Assembly (NCBI GenBank): GCA_004123355.1
Contig: SCHM01000001.1
Span: 10,364,193 to 10,428,192 of the forward strand
Source of the DNA: Amphirosellinia nigrospora
Taxonomy: Eukaryota; Ascomycota; Sordariomycetes; Xylariales; Xylariaceae
DNA: 64,000 nt
Direction: 5' to 3'
Shown: piece after piece, positions 1 to 12,245 of the stretch
Position numbering within the stretch: position 1 is the stretch's first letter
How the letters are laid out: the number at the start of each line of letters is the position of its first letter
Program-made: the position numbers and the translations under genes
Notes under the pieces: generated by a model
What the model saw: the letters and a program-made list of their open reading frames with translations, nothing else
The model's database searches: none
Told to the model about the DNA's origin: nothing

Positions 1-37
1 GAGTACTAGTTATTACGAGATTTAAGCTGTGATATAT

Positions 38-1263
38 TCACCATCTACGAGGCGCTGCGGCGCCTCCTGACGTAAATGATCGAGAGGTTGTAGCAGATTT
101 TGCTCTCTCCTTTTCCAGCTTAGCCAAACCCGTCCTATCCGTTATAGGAGTCGCATCAATGATGTTATCGAATGCGTCGTCGGCATCGGCATCTGAGTCA
201 CCGTTGTCGGAGTCTGGCTCCATTTCTAAATCGACTTGGTAGCTCTGGGGTTGTGGGGGTGGGATGGCCTGCGGTTTTGGTTTCTTGTCCATGCCCTCGG
301 ACTCGGCGAAAGGTTTAGATGCCAGAATCTTGCGTCTAATCTCCTCCATCTCTGCTTCGTCATCTTCGTCGTCTGTTATGTCAAAGGGTCCCTTCTTCTT
401 TTGTGGCTTCCTCGGGTCTTCTATCAAGTCGCCTGGTTTAGGCCATTGAACAGGCTTTTTGCCAAGATAAATGCCGTCTATACTTTCGTGGTCATCATCT
501 TCGTTGCTGCCGCCCTCTCCGTCTTCCTTGTCCTCTTCCTCATCGCCGTCTGAGTCCGAGTCTATTATAGCCCTACGATTGACGTTTCCTCCCTTCCACA
601 GATCGTCATCGTCCTCATTTTCCCTGCTCTCGGCATGTTCGCGCTCTAGGCGCTCTAGCCATTCTTTCTCTGTCGTCTTAACGGCATCCTCATCCTCACA
701 GGCAGCATACTTTTTAAGCAGCTTCGAGTTAATGGCGAGAAAGGACTCGCCGTAATTGAAAGGCCGCAGAACCTGCTCGGCCCAGTCGGGGTGGCCGCAG
801 ATGTAAAAAGAAGCAGCCAAGGCCTCGACGCAGTTCAGGCGATATGGTTTGCCGTAGTTGACAGTGTTGGCGGCAACTAGGTAAGGTAGCAGGCGCTCAC
901 ACTTTCCACCCACCTTGTTCCACTGAATCTCGCCAGTGCGCGCCCAGGAGCACTCGACGACGGCGGCGCCATACTGGTCCATCAGCTCGCGATCGGCGGG
1001 CGACAGGGTGTGTTTGCCGTTTGGGTGATGATGACGCCGTTATGGCGCTGGCCGAGGTGTAGGTCGCGCATGAGGCCGAGGCGGATGAGCTTCTTGCCGG
1101 AGCAGCGCTTCGGATCGCAGTGGTTCAGGTCCCAGCATGCGGCCTTGAAAGGAGGCTTTGCGTCATCGCCCTCATCGGAGTCGTCGACATTCCGGGCTGG
1201 GCGCGGTCGCGAGCGCGGGCCATTTTTCCCTCCTCGATAGTTATCCTTCTTGTGGCGCACCAT
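38..1263 (-). CDS. TSR3: 18S rRNA aminocarboxypropyltransferase Tsr3 (one-base frameshift)
   Basis: Tsr3 moves the 3-amino-3-carboxypropyl group of S-adenosylmethionine onto a hypermodified pseudouridine of 18S rRNA late in small-subunit assembly. The N-terminal part (982-1263) has the family hallmark DLNHCDPKRCSGKKLIRLG after a basic start. The downstream part (38-982) continues with the conserved SPADRELMDQYGAAVVECSW, LVAANTVNYGKPYRL and SFYICGHPDWAEQVL blocks, then an acidic, low-complexity tail typical of fungal homologues. The two parts sit in different frames. Restoring one C in the CCC read on the minus strand at about 1023-1025 gives a continuous GVIITPNGKHTLSP, the expected family sequence. 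The start is the ATG at 1263, next to a divergently transcribed GGA gene. Family assignment is firm. Whether the frameshift is real is doubtful, because the gene is conserved and the lesion is a homopolymer contraction. Confidence 0.93.
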
Positions 1264-2005
1264 CGTTTGTTGGAATTTAGGTGTGGGATCATAGAGGGGG
1301 GAAAGGGAAGAAACGGGTTTTTTATTTCAAGGTTTGGAGGTATAGTAGGCATTCCAGTATCTAAACTGGAGGGGTCCAAGAGGTCCACTTGGTCCTGTCA
1401 GGTCGTGGCGGGCATCACGCCCCGATTATAAAATAACCTATTATACATACATTTACACAAATCTACACCGCCCAAGCCCTAGCTTTAGGTGGATGAGGTA
1501 CCTAAAGGAAGTGCCGCCGGTGCTACCTACCTGTCTCACCCCCACGCAACGAGCGACTAATGATGGAAGTGGGATGGAATGGTTAACCTACTTAGCTGCC
1601 TGCCTCTAGCCAATACATACATCACATCAACTCCTTTCCCGCTACCTTACACGAGTGTCGATGCATTATCGTTGTCGACGTCGTCGTCGTCATCCTCCTC
1701 CAAAAACAAAGGTCGACATTCGTTAATTCAAGCTGTCCCGATCGCCAGAGTATACAAGGACATCGACCAACCCAAGCACCCTCACAAGCAAGCATTGGGC
1801 AATCACACAGTAGCCCTCTATTATCTTGCCTTCTGCTGTTTCATCATCGCTCGTTTTTTCCGAACCTGTATTGAATTATCTGCGGCAACAAACCAGCCGC
1901 CAATAGCGACCTCGCTAGCGACAGTAACAAGATAACGATCACGTCAACTCTCACCACGCCCACCGCGCCCACCGCCACGACGAGGAGAGTAGAGACGACA
2001 GCAGC
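1264..2005. promoter_or_regulatory. Divergent intergenic promoter region, TSR3 / GGA
   Basis: This 742-bp gap lies between two start codons pointing away from each other, so it must carry both promoters. I see a GGTACCTA half-palindrome at 1497-1504, CT- and TCG-rich stretches around 1670-1700 and a C-rich leader just before the GGA ATG. No clear TATA box or coding potential was found; the open frame at 1579-1935 has no recognisable domain. Confidence 0.5.
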
Positions 2006-4135
2006 ATGGAGGCTGCCTCGGCCCGCGCGGCCGCCAGGGACCGCTGGAGCGAGATGGGCTACCCGCGGCCCTCGCAGCTGCAGCGCTTCATCGCAAGCGC
2101 CTGTAGCCCCGAGAACTACGAGTCCAACCTTGCCCTCAACCTTGAGATCGCCGATCTCATCAACAGCAAGAAGGGCACCGCCCCGCGTGAGGCTGCTGTC
2201 GCCATCGTCAACTATATCAATTCCCGCAACCCCAATGTCGGCATCCTGGCCTTGGGCCTGCTAGACATTTGCGTCAAGAACTGCGGATACCCCTTCCACC
2301 TGCAGATTAGCGCCAAGGAGTTCCTCAACGAGCTCGTCCGCCGCTTTCCCGAGCGGCCCCCTTTTCGCTACACCCGCGTCCAATCTAAGATCCTCGAGGC
2401 CATCGAAGAGTGGCGCAGCACCATCTGTGAGACGAGCCGCTACAAGGAGGACCTGGGCTTCATCCGCGACATGCACCGTCTGCTGAGCTACAAGGGTTAC
2501 AATTTCCCCGAGGTCAGGAGGGATGACGTCGCTGTCCTCAACCCAAGCGATGTAAGCACCTCTTGTTACGGCAAAACTATGGCCAAGGGACGTTTTTGAA
2601 CTAACACGATTGTAGAGCCTAAAGTCAGCCGAGGAGATGGAGGAGGAGGAACGTGAAGCGCAATCGGCAAAACTCCAAGAGCTGATTCGGCGAGGCGCGC
2701 CCGAGGACTTACAAGAGGCTAATCGACTGATGAAATCATGGCTGGCTACGACACGAGATCCAAGACGGACTACCGCGCGAAGGCCGCCGAGGAGGTGGGA
2801 AAGATTCAGGCCAAGGCTCGTATACTAGAGGAAAGGCTGGCCGCTTTCCAACCCGGGATACCGTAGCCGATGGAGACGTGTTCGAGGACCTGGCTGCCCA
2901 GTTGCAGAGTGCCCAGCCCAAGATTCAAAAGATGTGTGAGGAAGAGTCAGATGACCACGAGGCCGTCGCCAAGCTGTTCGAGATCAATGACAGCATACAT
3001 CGAACTGTCGAGAGGTGGAAGTTGCTGAAGAAGGGGGATGTCGAAGGCGCAAACAAGTTAGCCCAAGGAGCACCCCTCCCAACATCCTCGGCCGCTCCTG
3101 GAAAAGCGAAGCCCTCGGCCGCGAATGAGTTGTCATTAATCGATTTCGACGGCGATACTGGGACAAATGGGGCCGGCAGTGAGGCCGCCTCTTCTCAAGC
3201 AGCAGGTGTAGAGAATGACCTACTAGGCTTGTCTCTCGGAGAAAGTAGCAGTACCTTTGGGCAGGGTGGCGGCATTTCTCTTGGTTTTGGTGCCAACCAA
3301 AGTTCGTTAACTCTAAATCCTACCTTTATGTAACATAAGTATCTAACCAGCCTCATTGCAGACATACCTGGCCCCGCGCTTTTATCGTCGTTAACACAGA
3401 ATAGCACTGCCAAAGGGCCAACGCCAACTCCTACACCACCTCCGTTCTCCCCTTACTCGGGATTTGCCTCGAAGCCATCAACATCACAGTCCACAACACC
3501 ACAGCCTTCTCTAGGTCAATATTCGGCATTCTCACAACCGCCTCAGAAGACAAGCGACCCTTTTGCGGCTCTCAGCTCATCACAATTCTCGTCGAAACCC
3601 GCTACGCCTCAACCCCCGGCAGCACCTCTCGCATCAAACGACGACGATGAATGGTCATTTTCCTCGGCCCTCCCACCGGAGGCCTCTATTCCACGGGATC
3701 ACCAGGCTGTCGTTAGCAATAGTCTTCTCCGCATCAACATGAAGGCCGCTAGGGCACCACAAGCACCCAACGCCTTGTCGTTGCTGTTTTCTTTTTCAAA
3801 CACGTCGCCGCAACAGATTGGCGATTTACACTTTCAATTGGCCGTGACAAAGGTACGCATCTCTCTCTCGCGTACATGCGCATAACAGAGAAAAGGACCA
3901 TTACCCTCCATTAGCTAACGAACATTAGGGCTACGAACTTAAACTCCAGCCACAGACAGGCCGCTCCTTGCAACCCAACCAGAACGACGGGGTAACTCAG
4001 GTGATCCAAGTGTGGTACGCGGGCGATGCGTCAAGGAAGGTCGACAGCGCGCGGTTGCGGTGGCGCGTCAGTTATAAATGGGGCGCTGAGACCAAGGCGG
4101 AAACGGGCGAGATACCCGAGTTTAGTATTTCATAG
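2006..4135 (+). CDS. GGA-type clathrin adaptor (VHS-GAT-GAE), two frameshifts
   Basis: GGA proteins are monomeric adaptors that bind Arf-GTP at the trans-Golgi and load cargo into clathrin carriers bound for endosome and vacuole. The VHS domain fills the first exon (SPENYESNLALNLEIADLIN, GILALGLLDICVKNCGYPFH). The GAT domain follows (EAQSAKLQELIRRGAPEDLQ ... YDTRSKTDYRAKAAEEVGKI), then a Pro/Ser/Thr-rich hinge with DPFAAL and DDDEWSFSS, and a C-terminal gamma-ear domain (FSNTSPQQIGDLHFQLAVTK). Introns: 2552-2615 and 3853-3928, plus one ending at 3361 with an uncertain donor near 3302. The reading frame is lost twice, at AAA 2733-2735 and GGG 2855-2857; one extra base in each run restores the family sequence. 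Fungi often have two GGA paralogues, so I give no number. Confidence 0.9.
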
Positions 4136-5348
4136 GGGTTGAGTGACAATAACACAGCCGGATTGAAGATATCAAATAATGAAAATAAGAGAGAAAGCAT
4201 GATGGACTTCGATGTTTGTTAGTTTCTCAGCCGTTGTAATAGGTTGTGATAGGTTGTAATAGGTTGCGATGGAGTACTCAACGGCTGGAACGATAATTCG
4301 GCAGGCTTCGTCTTGGAGAGTTAAAGTTGAGATGCCTTTTACTCTTCAACAGCTCATCTGGTAGGCGTTCGCAGTTGATAACCCCGTATAAGTTGAATTT
4401 AGTACGGACTACGTATTACATTTGGCAAAAAGTTTTCAAGATTACCCATTTACCAAGGTCTGAATGAGCTCCAAAGCTTTGCAGGTTCTGGTCAGTAAAG
4501 ATAACTGAGTGATAGATAAAGTTAACTTATTGAAAGTTGTTGTACCATTAACTTTAGGTTTATCATCTTGCCTGTCTTCTAGTATATCTACAGTTTGAGT
4601 GGGCGTTAGTTCATGTGCGTGTTAGATAGGTGAAACTAAATATATTAAAGCAAGTAGGAATAGAAATGGCAATGGATGACTCACCTAGATACTCATAGTC
4701 TTGTAGATTACTTAGTAACCTTTGTTGCTATTGTTAATATAAGTCGTGCGTAACTACAAATAATGGACATACTTCTATGTGGCCATGAGATGAAGCTTCT
4801 TAAATTATACTCTGTATCTTTTAGACTATGTTCATGGCAGATGGTGCATTGAAGAACCACCCGGGCAAGGTGGGAATTATACTAGGAACATCATAACGAA
4901 GATGATCGTAAGATTGATGGTGAGGCGAGAGATGAGTGAGAGCGACGATGTATTATCTTATGCTATGTACCCAGCCCGGCCTACCAGCGGTTATATAGGC
5001 TGTATGTATATCATCAACAGTTTTTCCCGTCTATTGGGTACCTTTGCACCTCCGTACCCTTACGTCTGTCTATGCGGCACCGTATACATCTTGTTACCAT
5101 CTATATGCCGAGTCCCCCCCTCTCCCAAGTATGAGTACAGACATATCTTACACGTGTATCAGACATTATTTTCGTACACACATGTCTAACTCGATATCAA
5201 TGACCTCAGCATTGTTCCACTGTCCCAAGCCTAATACCTCGTAGTCGGTTTTCAGCGCCAAGCCAAATTCGCACCAAACGAAACTCCAGGTAACCGTTTA
5301 AACCCAGAGCCGACAAATTGGCCATAATCAACCGAAGACCAATCAAGC
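4136..5348. other. Intergenic, no gene seen
   Basis: This is AT-rich sequence between the converging GGA and IF-2 genes. It holds imperfect tandem copies of AATAGGTTG(T/C)GAT at about 4238-4272. Open frames at 4902-5244 show no domain and have compositions typical of chance ORFs. Confidence 0.5.
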
Positions 5349-8300
5349 TTACAAGCTCCGCGACGTGCGTACTTCCTCGTAAGCCTGGATCTGATCACCA
5401 ATCTGAAAGTCTTGGAACTCTTCGAAGCCCATGCCACACTCGGTACCGTTACGCATCTCCATAACGTCTTTTTTAACATGCTTTAGGGTTTCAAGCTTGC
5501 CTAGAAGTAAAGATTGAGTTAGTATGTGTAGTCTTTGTTTATAGAGAGTATATGTTATCTTCACCACCAGGGGCCTGGGGTTGACGCTGTGGACGTTTAA
5601 ACGCAAGAGAAGGCAGCGCAGTGTAATGAATGTGATTTGCGAAAACACAACGTGAAAACGCAGCGAACGAACAAGACAAACTTACCATCGTAAACAATCT
5701 CTCCCTGTCGCATAACACGATAGAGGTTATTTTTCCCCACAATACCGTTCCGAACACGACAACCAGCTATATTCTTATGCACACGACCTCGCAGATTAAT
5801 CGGGAAGATTTGCAGGACCTCGGCCTCGCCGAGCACGCGTGTGCTGATGTCGGGTGCGAGATATTGACTTAAGTTGGCCTTGACATCGTCTACGAGGTGG
5901 TAGATAACAGTATGGTCCAGAACGCGCACGCCCCGGCTTTCTGCAAGGTAAAAGATGTGACCCGGCGTGTCCGCAGCAAAGTTCACCAGCACCGATTTCG
6001 ACGTTGCTGCGTGCTCGACGTCAAATTCGCTGATGGGCCCCGCCGCGGAGCGCAAGACTCGTGGTCGCACCTCATGGTTGCCGAGCTCTTGAATCGCGGC
6101 GCACACGGCTTCGACAGACCCGTGTACGTCGCCTTCACCACAAAGTTGACCATCTTTGTTCCATTTCTTCATCTGGGAGCATTTCTTGCACGCCTGTACC
6201 GCCTGTGCCGCTTGTGGCACCGTCGCTTGTGGCCTTCTCACGCGCGCGCTTCTCTTGAAGGGATCTACGCGCCTCCGTGATAGTTTCGTATTCGGCGGCG
6301 TCTTTCTCTCGTTCGCTAAGACCTTCACGGTATGACACGGCGGTCTTGGCTTTGTCTTCATCGGGTGACTGGATGACTTGATCACCTGCGGCAGGAAGAT
6401 CTCTCCAACCAAGGACCTCAACCGGGGTTCCAGGTGGCGCCTCGTCGATGTCAACACCTGCCTCGTTGCGGAGTTGCCGAATCTTGGCCCAGGTAAGGCC
6501 GGCCGCAATATAATCGCCAACTCGTAGAGTTCCACGTTTGACGAGGACGGTGGCAACTTTGCCGGTACGCTTTAGACTACTCTCTAAAACCCATCCCTCT
6601 GCCGGGCCGTCAATCTCGGATCTATGATCGAGAATTTCGGAAAGAGTAAGGATATTCTCCTCTAAGTCGTCCATGCCTTGACCTGTCTTGCCACTGACAC
6701 ATACAACTTGGACATCACCACCATAATCTTCGAGCTCGATACCGGCTTTGGCAAGGTCAGCCTTCACAGCATCAATACGAGCACCATCTTTGTCGATCTT
6801 ATTAATAGCTACGATAATCGGCACCTTGGCAGCACGAGCATGTTTCAGTGCCTCGATAGTCTGGGGCTTGACACTGTCATCTGCAGCAACAACCAAGACA
6901 ACAATGTCAGTGACATTTGCTCCACGTTGTCGCATGGTTAAGAAAGCCGCATGTCCGGGCGTATCGAGAAAGGTGATTGGTTTGCCGGATGACAATTTAA
7001 CGGAGAAAGCACCAATATGCTGCGTGATACCACCATGCTCCTGCGCTGCCACAGAGGATTGGCGTAGGTAATCCAGAATCGTGGTCTTGCCGTGATCGAC
7101 ATGGCCCATAATCGTCACGACAGGTGGTCGTAAAGGTAATACGAGGGATCTTCTGGTGGAGGTCGTGGTTTAAGATCTTGCCTAGCGCCGACATCAACAG
7201 TTGGTTCATACCCGTACTCCTGCGCCACCAAAGCCGCCGTCTCGCCGGCCATGAGACTATCTAGCATTACTCCTTCGAATCCAAGCTCGCCAAGCTGAAC
7301 CAGGAATCTTCAGGCTTGATTTTTAGCGCATTGGCAAAGGCCGTGACACTAAATGAGCTCCGGCAGGATGATGGGAATTGGCCCAGTCCGTTCGGATTCA
7401 CGCTGTGCCTTGCGCATTTCTTTCTGCCGACGCTTCTCTTGTAACCGATCATAGGCGTCTTCCCCGTCATCTTCTTCGAACCGAGAGGCACGCTGCGAGC
7501 GCTTCCCGCTGCGTCTTTGAGCGGCGTTGCGTCCCGTTCAAAGGGCTCCCGTCGTTTACTTCTCTCGCGATTGCTATCATCATTCCTCGACAAAGAAGCC
7601 GCTGGGGAGAGCGGGCAATCGGATTATCATAAGAAACAGGAGCGGCTTTCGTAACAGTTGAAGAATCCGGCGACGCGGGCTCTGCCCTTGGGAATCAGTA
7701 CGCCTTGGTTGAGGCTTAAACATATTATTCTGCATGGTACTCCAGTAATCATTCTCCAGGTTCGGTTTGCCAGCAGCTTTTCGCGCCAGCTGGCCCCATT
7801 CCTGCGACATTCCATTACCTCGTGGAGCGTTTTTTACAGTCTCCTTTATAGCAGCATCCCGCGCCCCGGCTGCTTCCAGTGCATCAAAGCCACCCGATGG
7901 CGTGATTACATTGTTTGCTCTGGAAGCCGGCTCTTCGGATCTAGTAAGAGATGACTTTGTTGTGATTCGATTATCCTCTACAGTATTAGACGGCGAGGGA
8001 CGCTTCAAATCATTCATGCCGGAATTCGAGTGCCAAAAGGCACCAGACCCTGTAAGGCTCGATAGGCTCGATGCGACGAAGTCTCTCGAGGCCCTATCTC
8101 CACCTATACCATAAAGTTGTGATGCCGCCAGAGATGACGGCAGCGGCGGCTGCGGCGGTGGATCTGTTCGCGGGGTACGGGTGCCGCAGGTACCTTACGA
8201 ACGGGGGAGTAGGTTGCTCGGCAACTCGCCTGAACATGCTCGTGCTCTGGATGGAGGCCCGATCGGCGTAAGACTTGGTGTCAGGTTCGGATCTAATCGA

Positions 8301-8972
8301 GAAAGTAGAACCCACGTCTCTGCGGAGACAGAGATGGCGGGCGAGCCTCTAGGCTGCCGCTGTAGTGACCCGGTGTCACCGTACCTGGATAAAGGCTCAA
8401 ACTTCAGGTAGTTTTGGATATCCTTTTGACGCTCTCCATATACAAGTGCGGCTTCAGCCCGAGGGTTGATATTCCTCTGCAGAGGCTCCTGGTTCTTCTT
8501 CTGGCAAGAAGCCTCTCTCGTGCTTTCGCTTCATGTGGGTCGAGAATGTCGGTCCTCTGATTTTCTTAATGGTATCCTCAGCCCCAAAGTTGCCCGGGTC
8601 TAGGATTAGTATGGCGGCAGCAGCCGCCGACGGTTGGGGAGAGTCTGCAGGTCGCTGTGAACCAGTTGCATCTAGCAGCCTGGAGCTATTGGTCGTTGAC
8701 AAACTCTGTGTCTGTGAGGTGGGCGCTCAGGAAACCGCTGCGCTGCCGCTGCCGCTGCCGCTACCGACACCGAGTGGAAACGGGTCGGAAGGGTCGAATG
8801 CGTTTCGGGTCATGATGGCTTGCGCATTGTGTCGTAGCAGAGAAGAGGCGGTGGTGCGTTAGCCCAGGTTGCCGCAGGGAAAGCCGAGATTGACATAATG
8901 CACAAATGGAGCTGTCCCGCTGTAGTTCGAAGTGTCAATAAGTCTATCCCGGTAGGAAATGTGTTTGATCAT
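5349..8972 (-). CDS. Mitochondrial translation initiation factor IF-2, several frameshifts
   Basis: This GTPase delivers initiator tRNA to the mitochondrial small subunit. The G domain is unmistakable around 6660-7120: GHVDHGKT (G1), DTPGHAAF (G3), NKIDKDG (G4) and [12 protein letters not shown] (G5). It is followed by beta-barrel domain II, a charged linker and domains III/IV ([40 protein letters not shown]). The last exon (5349-5500) ends in [11 protein letters not shown], after an intron at 5501-5685. The N-terminal third is a poorly conserved charged arm. A frame near 8860-8910 reads like a mitochondrial presequence ([20 protein letters not shown]). The frame breaks at least five times, for example near 6132, 6159, 7142, 7305 and 7352. 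Most breaks are repaired by one base in a short homopolymer. The start is uncertain: ATGs at 8972 and 8813 are candidates. Confidence 0.93.
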
Positions 8973-9743
8973 GATGGGGGCTTGTATCAACGAGCTTAGC
9001 CAAAGATATGTCTCACCTGTGCCAGTCGCCTCTCAGCATGCTGAAGAAATGCGATGCTCCAACATCGGTAACGTTCAATAGCGAAACGGCTCGGAAATAA
9101 TACGTTGTTAAATGATCTTTAAAAGCGATGGCGACAAATGTCTAGGAATTCAGCAAGAATCTGCGAATATACCTAAATAATGAAAAAATATTGAATGGAG
9201 TTTAGTTCGAGTTTGCGCCGAGCCGTGGCCGGATCCACTCCCGGCATCATGCATGCCCATCCATGTAAATTACATAAGGTAACGTAGGTACGTACTTACT
9301 GGAATAGATTTTCAATTTACATCTTTAGGTCACATACCGACTAAGCACCTACCTACCTACCTAGTATTTACATCATGATCCCAATGGGATGTGGCCTCAT
9401 AAGTCGTCCGGATCAGTAAACTCCAAGGTCTCAGTCCTGGACAGGTAACGCAGAACAATACAACGTATGTTTAATAGGATCAATGCTTTAAGGTTTTGGT
9501 TAATAGACAAAATTTCCGTATAGCCTACATACCAAGGCATCATGATGTTCCTTGTGATAATTACGCCCAATATGTGTACATATGTACCAGTTTTATAGAA
9601 TTCCTCTGACAGATAGCGGGTGTACCCATCCTCGCCGCCCAGTTATGACTCTATTATATCCGCGTAGTGACCAGAGCCACTCGCTCCCAGCCAAGGTGCC
9701 CGCGCCTATTTTATAATGCCCATCCTCATCCATTACACACAAA
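8973..9743. other. Intergenic, with an ACCT microsatellite
   Basis: This is the gap between the IF-2 start and the end of the membrane protein gene. It carries several GTAGGTACGTAC-like stretches and a short ACCT tandem run at about 9347-9363. No coding signal was seen. Confidence 0.5.
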
Positions 9744-10800
9744 TCATCCCTGAATTCCCTGTGACGAATCCGTCCCGACGCTCTCCATCCAAAAACTATC
9801 AAAGTCGACGCCCTCCTTAGCGAACAGCTCTCTAATCTGCACAGCGGCCCGCTCTGTTTCTCGGGCCCGAACCCGCCCGGCTGCGAGGACTCGTACTGCA
9901 CAATTTCGATCCAGCGGTAGAACAGATCTTCCTTGCCTATGTGAGCGAGGGCGTCTCGGAAGGCGAGCACCTGTCTCCGCCGGCCGGTCTGCTGCGCCTC
10001 GATCTCGCCCTTGAGATCCGCCATTAGCCATCCCCATTCGTCCTGGTACACGAGGATGGCGAGCGTGAAGGCCTCGATGGCCACCATCTTCTTGTCCACC
10101 ATAGTCGTAGCATCCATCATAACACCCCAGTCGAGGTCCCAGTCGCCGTCCATGAGCGCGTATCCCGTCTTCTCGCCTAGGACCATGGGCGCCGTGGCAG
10201 CGGCCACACGTGCTAGGAAAAAACTTCGCGCTGCATTGGTGCCGTCCTCGCCGTCGTTGATCACGTCGCCCAGCCTCTCACCCCAACTCCGACTGCGGCG
10301 CACCACGACCTCGCGGTCACGGAACCCGATCGCCCGCCTCCAGGCCACAGGGTTACTGTGCTGCTGGCCGTAGCAGAACTCGACGGGCACGGCCACAGGA
10401 ACACTACGAGCAGCGTGTCAAGCATGAACGACATCGCGCGGCGGCCAACCTCGGGAATAATCTCGTCCCACGACATCTCGTCGACGAACATGGTTGTCTC
10501 GTTCCAGTAGCCCAGCGCCGACGTGACGAGTCTAAGGTAGTAGGGTGATATGTAGTACAGTCGCCAGGCCAACAGCGCGACAATAGCGAGATTCATCAGC
10601 ACGGGCACCAAGAATACCTTTCGCTTAAACGCCCGTGGCTTATGATCGATATGCATGATGTACACGTGCTTCTCGTCGAACGTGTCGATGATGGGCTGCA
10701 GCACCTCGGGCGGGCGCTTGTAAGGCACAGGTGGACCTCCATCTCTGCGTTTCGCAGATTTGACAGACGCTGTCTTAGCCGCTTTCCGTTGTCGTGCCAT
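9744..10800 (-). CDS. Conserved two-TM fungal membrane protein of unknown function, two frameshifts
   Basis: I do not recognise a named family, but the layout looks like a real conserved ascomycete gene. A basic N-terminus (ARQRKAAKTASVKSAKRRDG) is followed by KHVYIMHIDHKPRAFKRKVF and a hydrophobic segment (about residues 64-86, VPVLMNLAIVALLAWRLYYI). A second hydrophobic segment is AMSFMLDTLLVVFLWPWP. The rest is a soluble, acidic, helix-prone domain (EAFTLAILVYQDEWGWLMAD) ending GTDSSQGIQG. The frame shifts near 10389 and at the GGG of 9863-9865. One added base at each site joins the three segments smoothly. No intron is needed. An ER or other endomembrane location is inferred only from the two TM segments and basic start. 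Confidence 0.72.
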
Positions 10801-11275
10801 AGTTGTTGCAATAGAGAGGTGATGAGTTCACCCGGAACTCCTCGGAAATTTGGCGGTGATGGGTACTTGAACCCAGGTACATATGCACCTATAGATATAG
10901 GGAAGTAACAGCTAGGTACCTGACCGGGCGGGGCAGGGGTCCCATTTACGTGGGCACTCGACTACCTCTTACTAAGATAGATACAATATGACCCATCAGT
11001 TGAAAACAAATATCGAATCATCGCACCCTACGATTAACAGCTTTCCAACTACAAACAAGAAAGCCTTGAGAGGTTTACACACGGCACGGTCGGACGAACC
11101 TAAAATTACCATCTCCAACAAAACAAACAAAATAAAAACTTCAACGTTATGCTCCCAACAATGCCAAGTTAGGGAATACCATCTATTGTGCTGCAACTGA
11201 CGAGGGGTCGACGCTGCTGTACCAATATTTGCCTTCCAGACCTTCTACAAACCCCGTTACTAATTGAGATTCATC
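10801..11275. other. Intergenic, no gene seen
   Basis: The gap contains an AGGTACCT-like site at about 10913-10921 and AT-rich sequence. The open frame at 10988-11200 has no domain. Confidence 0.45.
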
Positions 11276-12245
11276 TCATTTCTTCCCCTTCTTAGCGGTT
11301 TTCCGAGAGCGGCCTCTCGCCTCTTGGCCTCCTTGGCTTCTCTCTCCTGCTGTCTCTCCTTCTCCTGTGCCTCTTTCTCTTCCCTTTCGGCCTAAAATCA
11401 TCATTGTGTGAGTGCTTGATACAAGAGTAAAATTTAAGGTATTACCGGGGAGTTAGGGCGAGATTCAGGTATGTCCTGTGCGGAGGGATTAAATCTTGTG
11501 GTTACATACCTGCTTACGAGCGGCATCGGCTTCCCGCTTTTCACGGATCAGCTGAAGACGTGCCATATCAGCTTTTGCCTCATCCGTCTTGCCTTCGGCG
11601 TGCAGCTTGCGATAGTGCTCGGCAGCCTGCTTTTTCTCGAGCGCCTCACGCTCCCTTCGGCTCAATGTTGACTTGTTTACAGACATCTTGCTCACTGCCT
11701 CGGTAGCGTCATCGACGCCCGAGGGCGCGGCTTTCGTCTGTTGCCTGGCGGCCTTGGAATGATTCGGGTTGGCAGGCATATCATCATCCTCGTCCTCTTC
11801 TGAGTCACTCGGTAGATCACCGACCTGGACCTGGCCCTTCTGTCTTCTCGCTATGGCGGCGCGTCTTTCTGGGCCTTCTTGGCGGCCTTGCGCTCGTCTC
11901 GTGTCAGCTCTTGTTGGGCTTGAGAGGGACCAGCGCCCGAGTCATCATCCGAATCCTCTTCGGAATCCTCCTCTGAGCCCTCCTCGCTATCGTCATCATC
12001 CGAGTCGCTACCCTTCTTTTTCTGGGCATTTTCACTCCACATGCTGATTTCGTTTCCATCGGCGTCCAGGGCCGTAGATCACGCGAGAAGTGTTTTCCTC
12101 CTATTTATGAACGGGTTAGCCAATACTCGTAACTCGTAGTCGCGCGACAGGTCGGGAGCCACAAACCTCCTCTGGTGAATTTCTTGAATTTACCGCCGCG
12201 ACCGCGGGAGTTGGCGCCCGGCGCTGCTGCTCCTCGTGGTGGCAT
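11276..12245 (-). CDS. PP28/HASPP28-domain phosphoprotein homologue, three frameshifts
   Basis: The family is named for the mammalian 28-kDa heat- and acid-stable phosphoprotein (PDAP1), a casein kinase II substrate. Exon 1 gives MPPRGAAAPGANSRGRGGKF, a Gly/Arg-rich start. Next come GNEISMWSENAQKKKG, a Ser/Asp/Glu tract with many CK2-type sites, KKAQK, and the hallmark block NKSTLSRREREALEKKQAAE with HYRKLHAEGKTDEAKADMAR. The end is Lys-rich (TAKKGKK). Introns: 12101-12166 and 11392-11509. The frame is lost near 12075, near 11867 and near 11304. In each case one extra base restores the family sequence (for example RDLRPLDADGNEI). The exact molecular function in fungi is unclear, with RNA binding or translation often suggested for the family. 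Confidence 0.85.

Noticed and set aside
38-1263. TSR3 and similar genes as true pseudogenes
   Set aside because: Each lesion is one missing homopolymer base in an otherwise well-kept gene, and several broken genes are essential, which points to sequence error.
10828-10880. GGGTTCAAGTACCC, a B-box-like site on the minus strand
   Set aside because: No A box upstream and no cloverleaf; it is a local inverted repeat next to a TAGGTACCT site.
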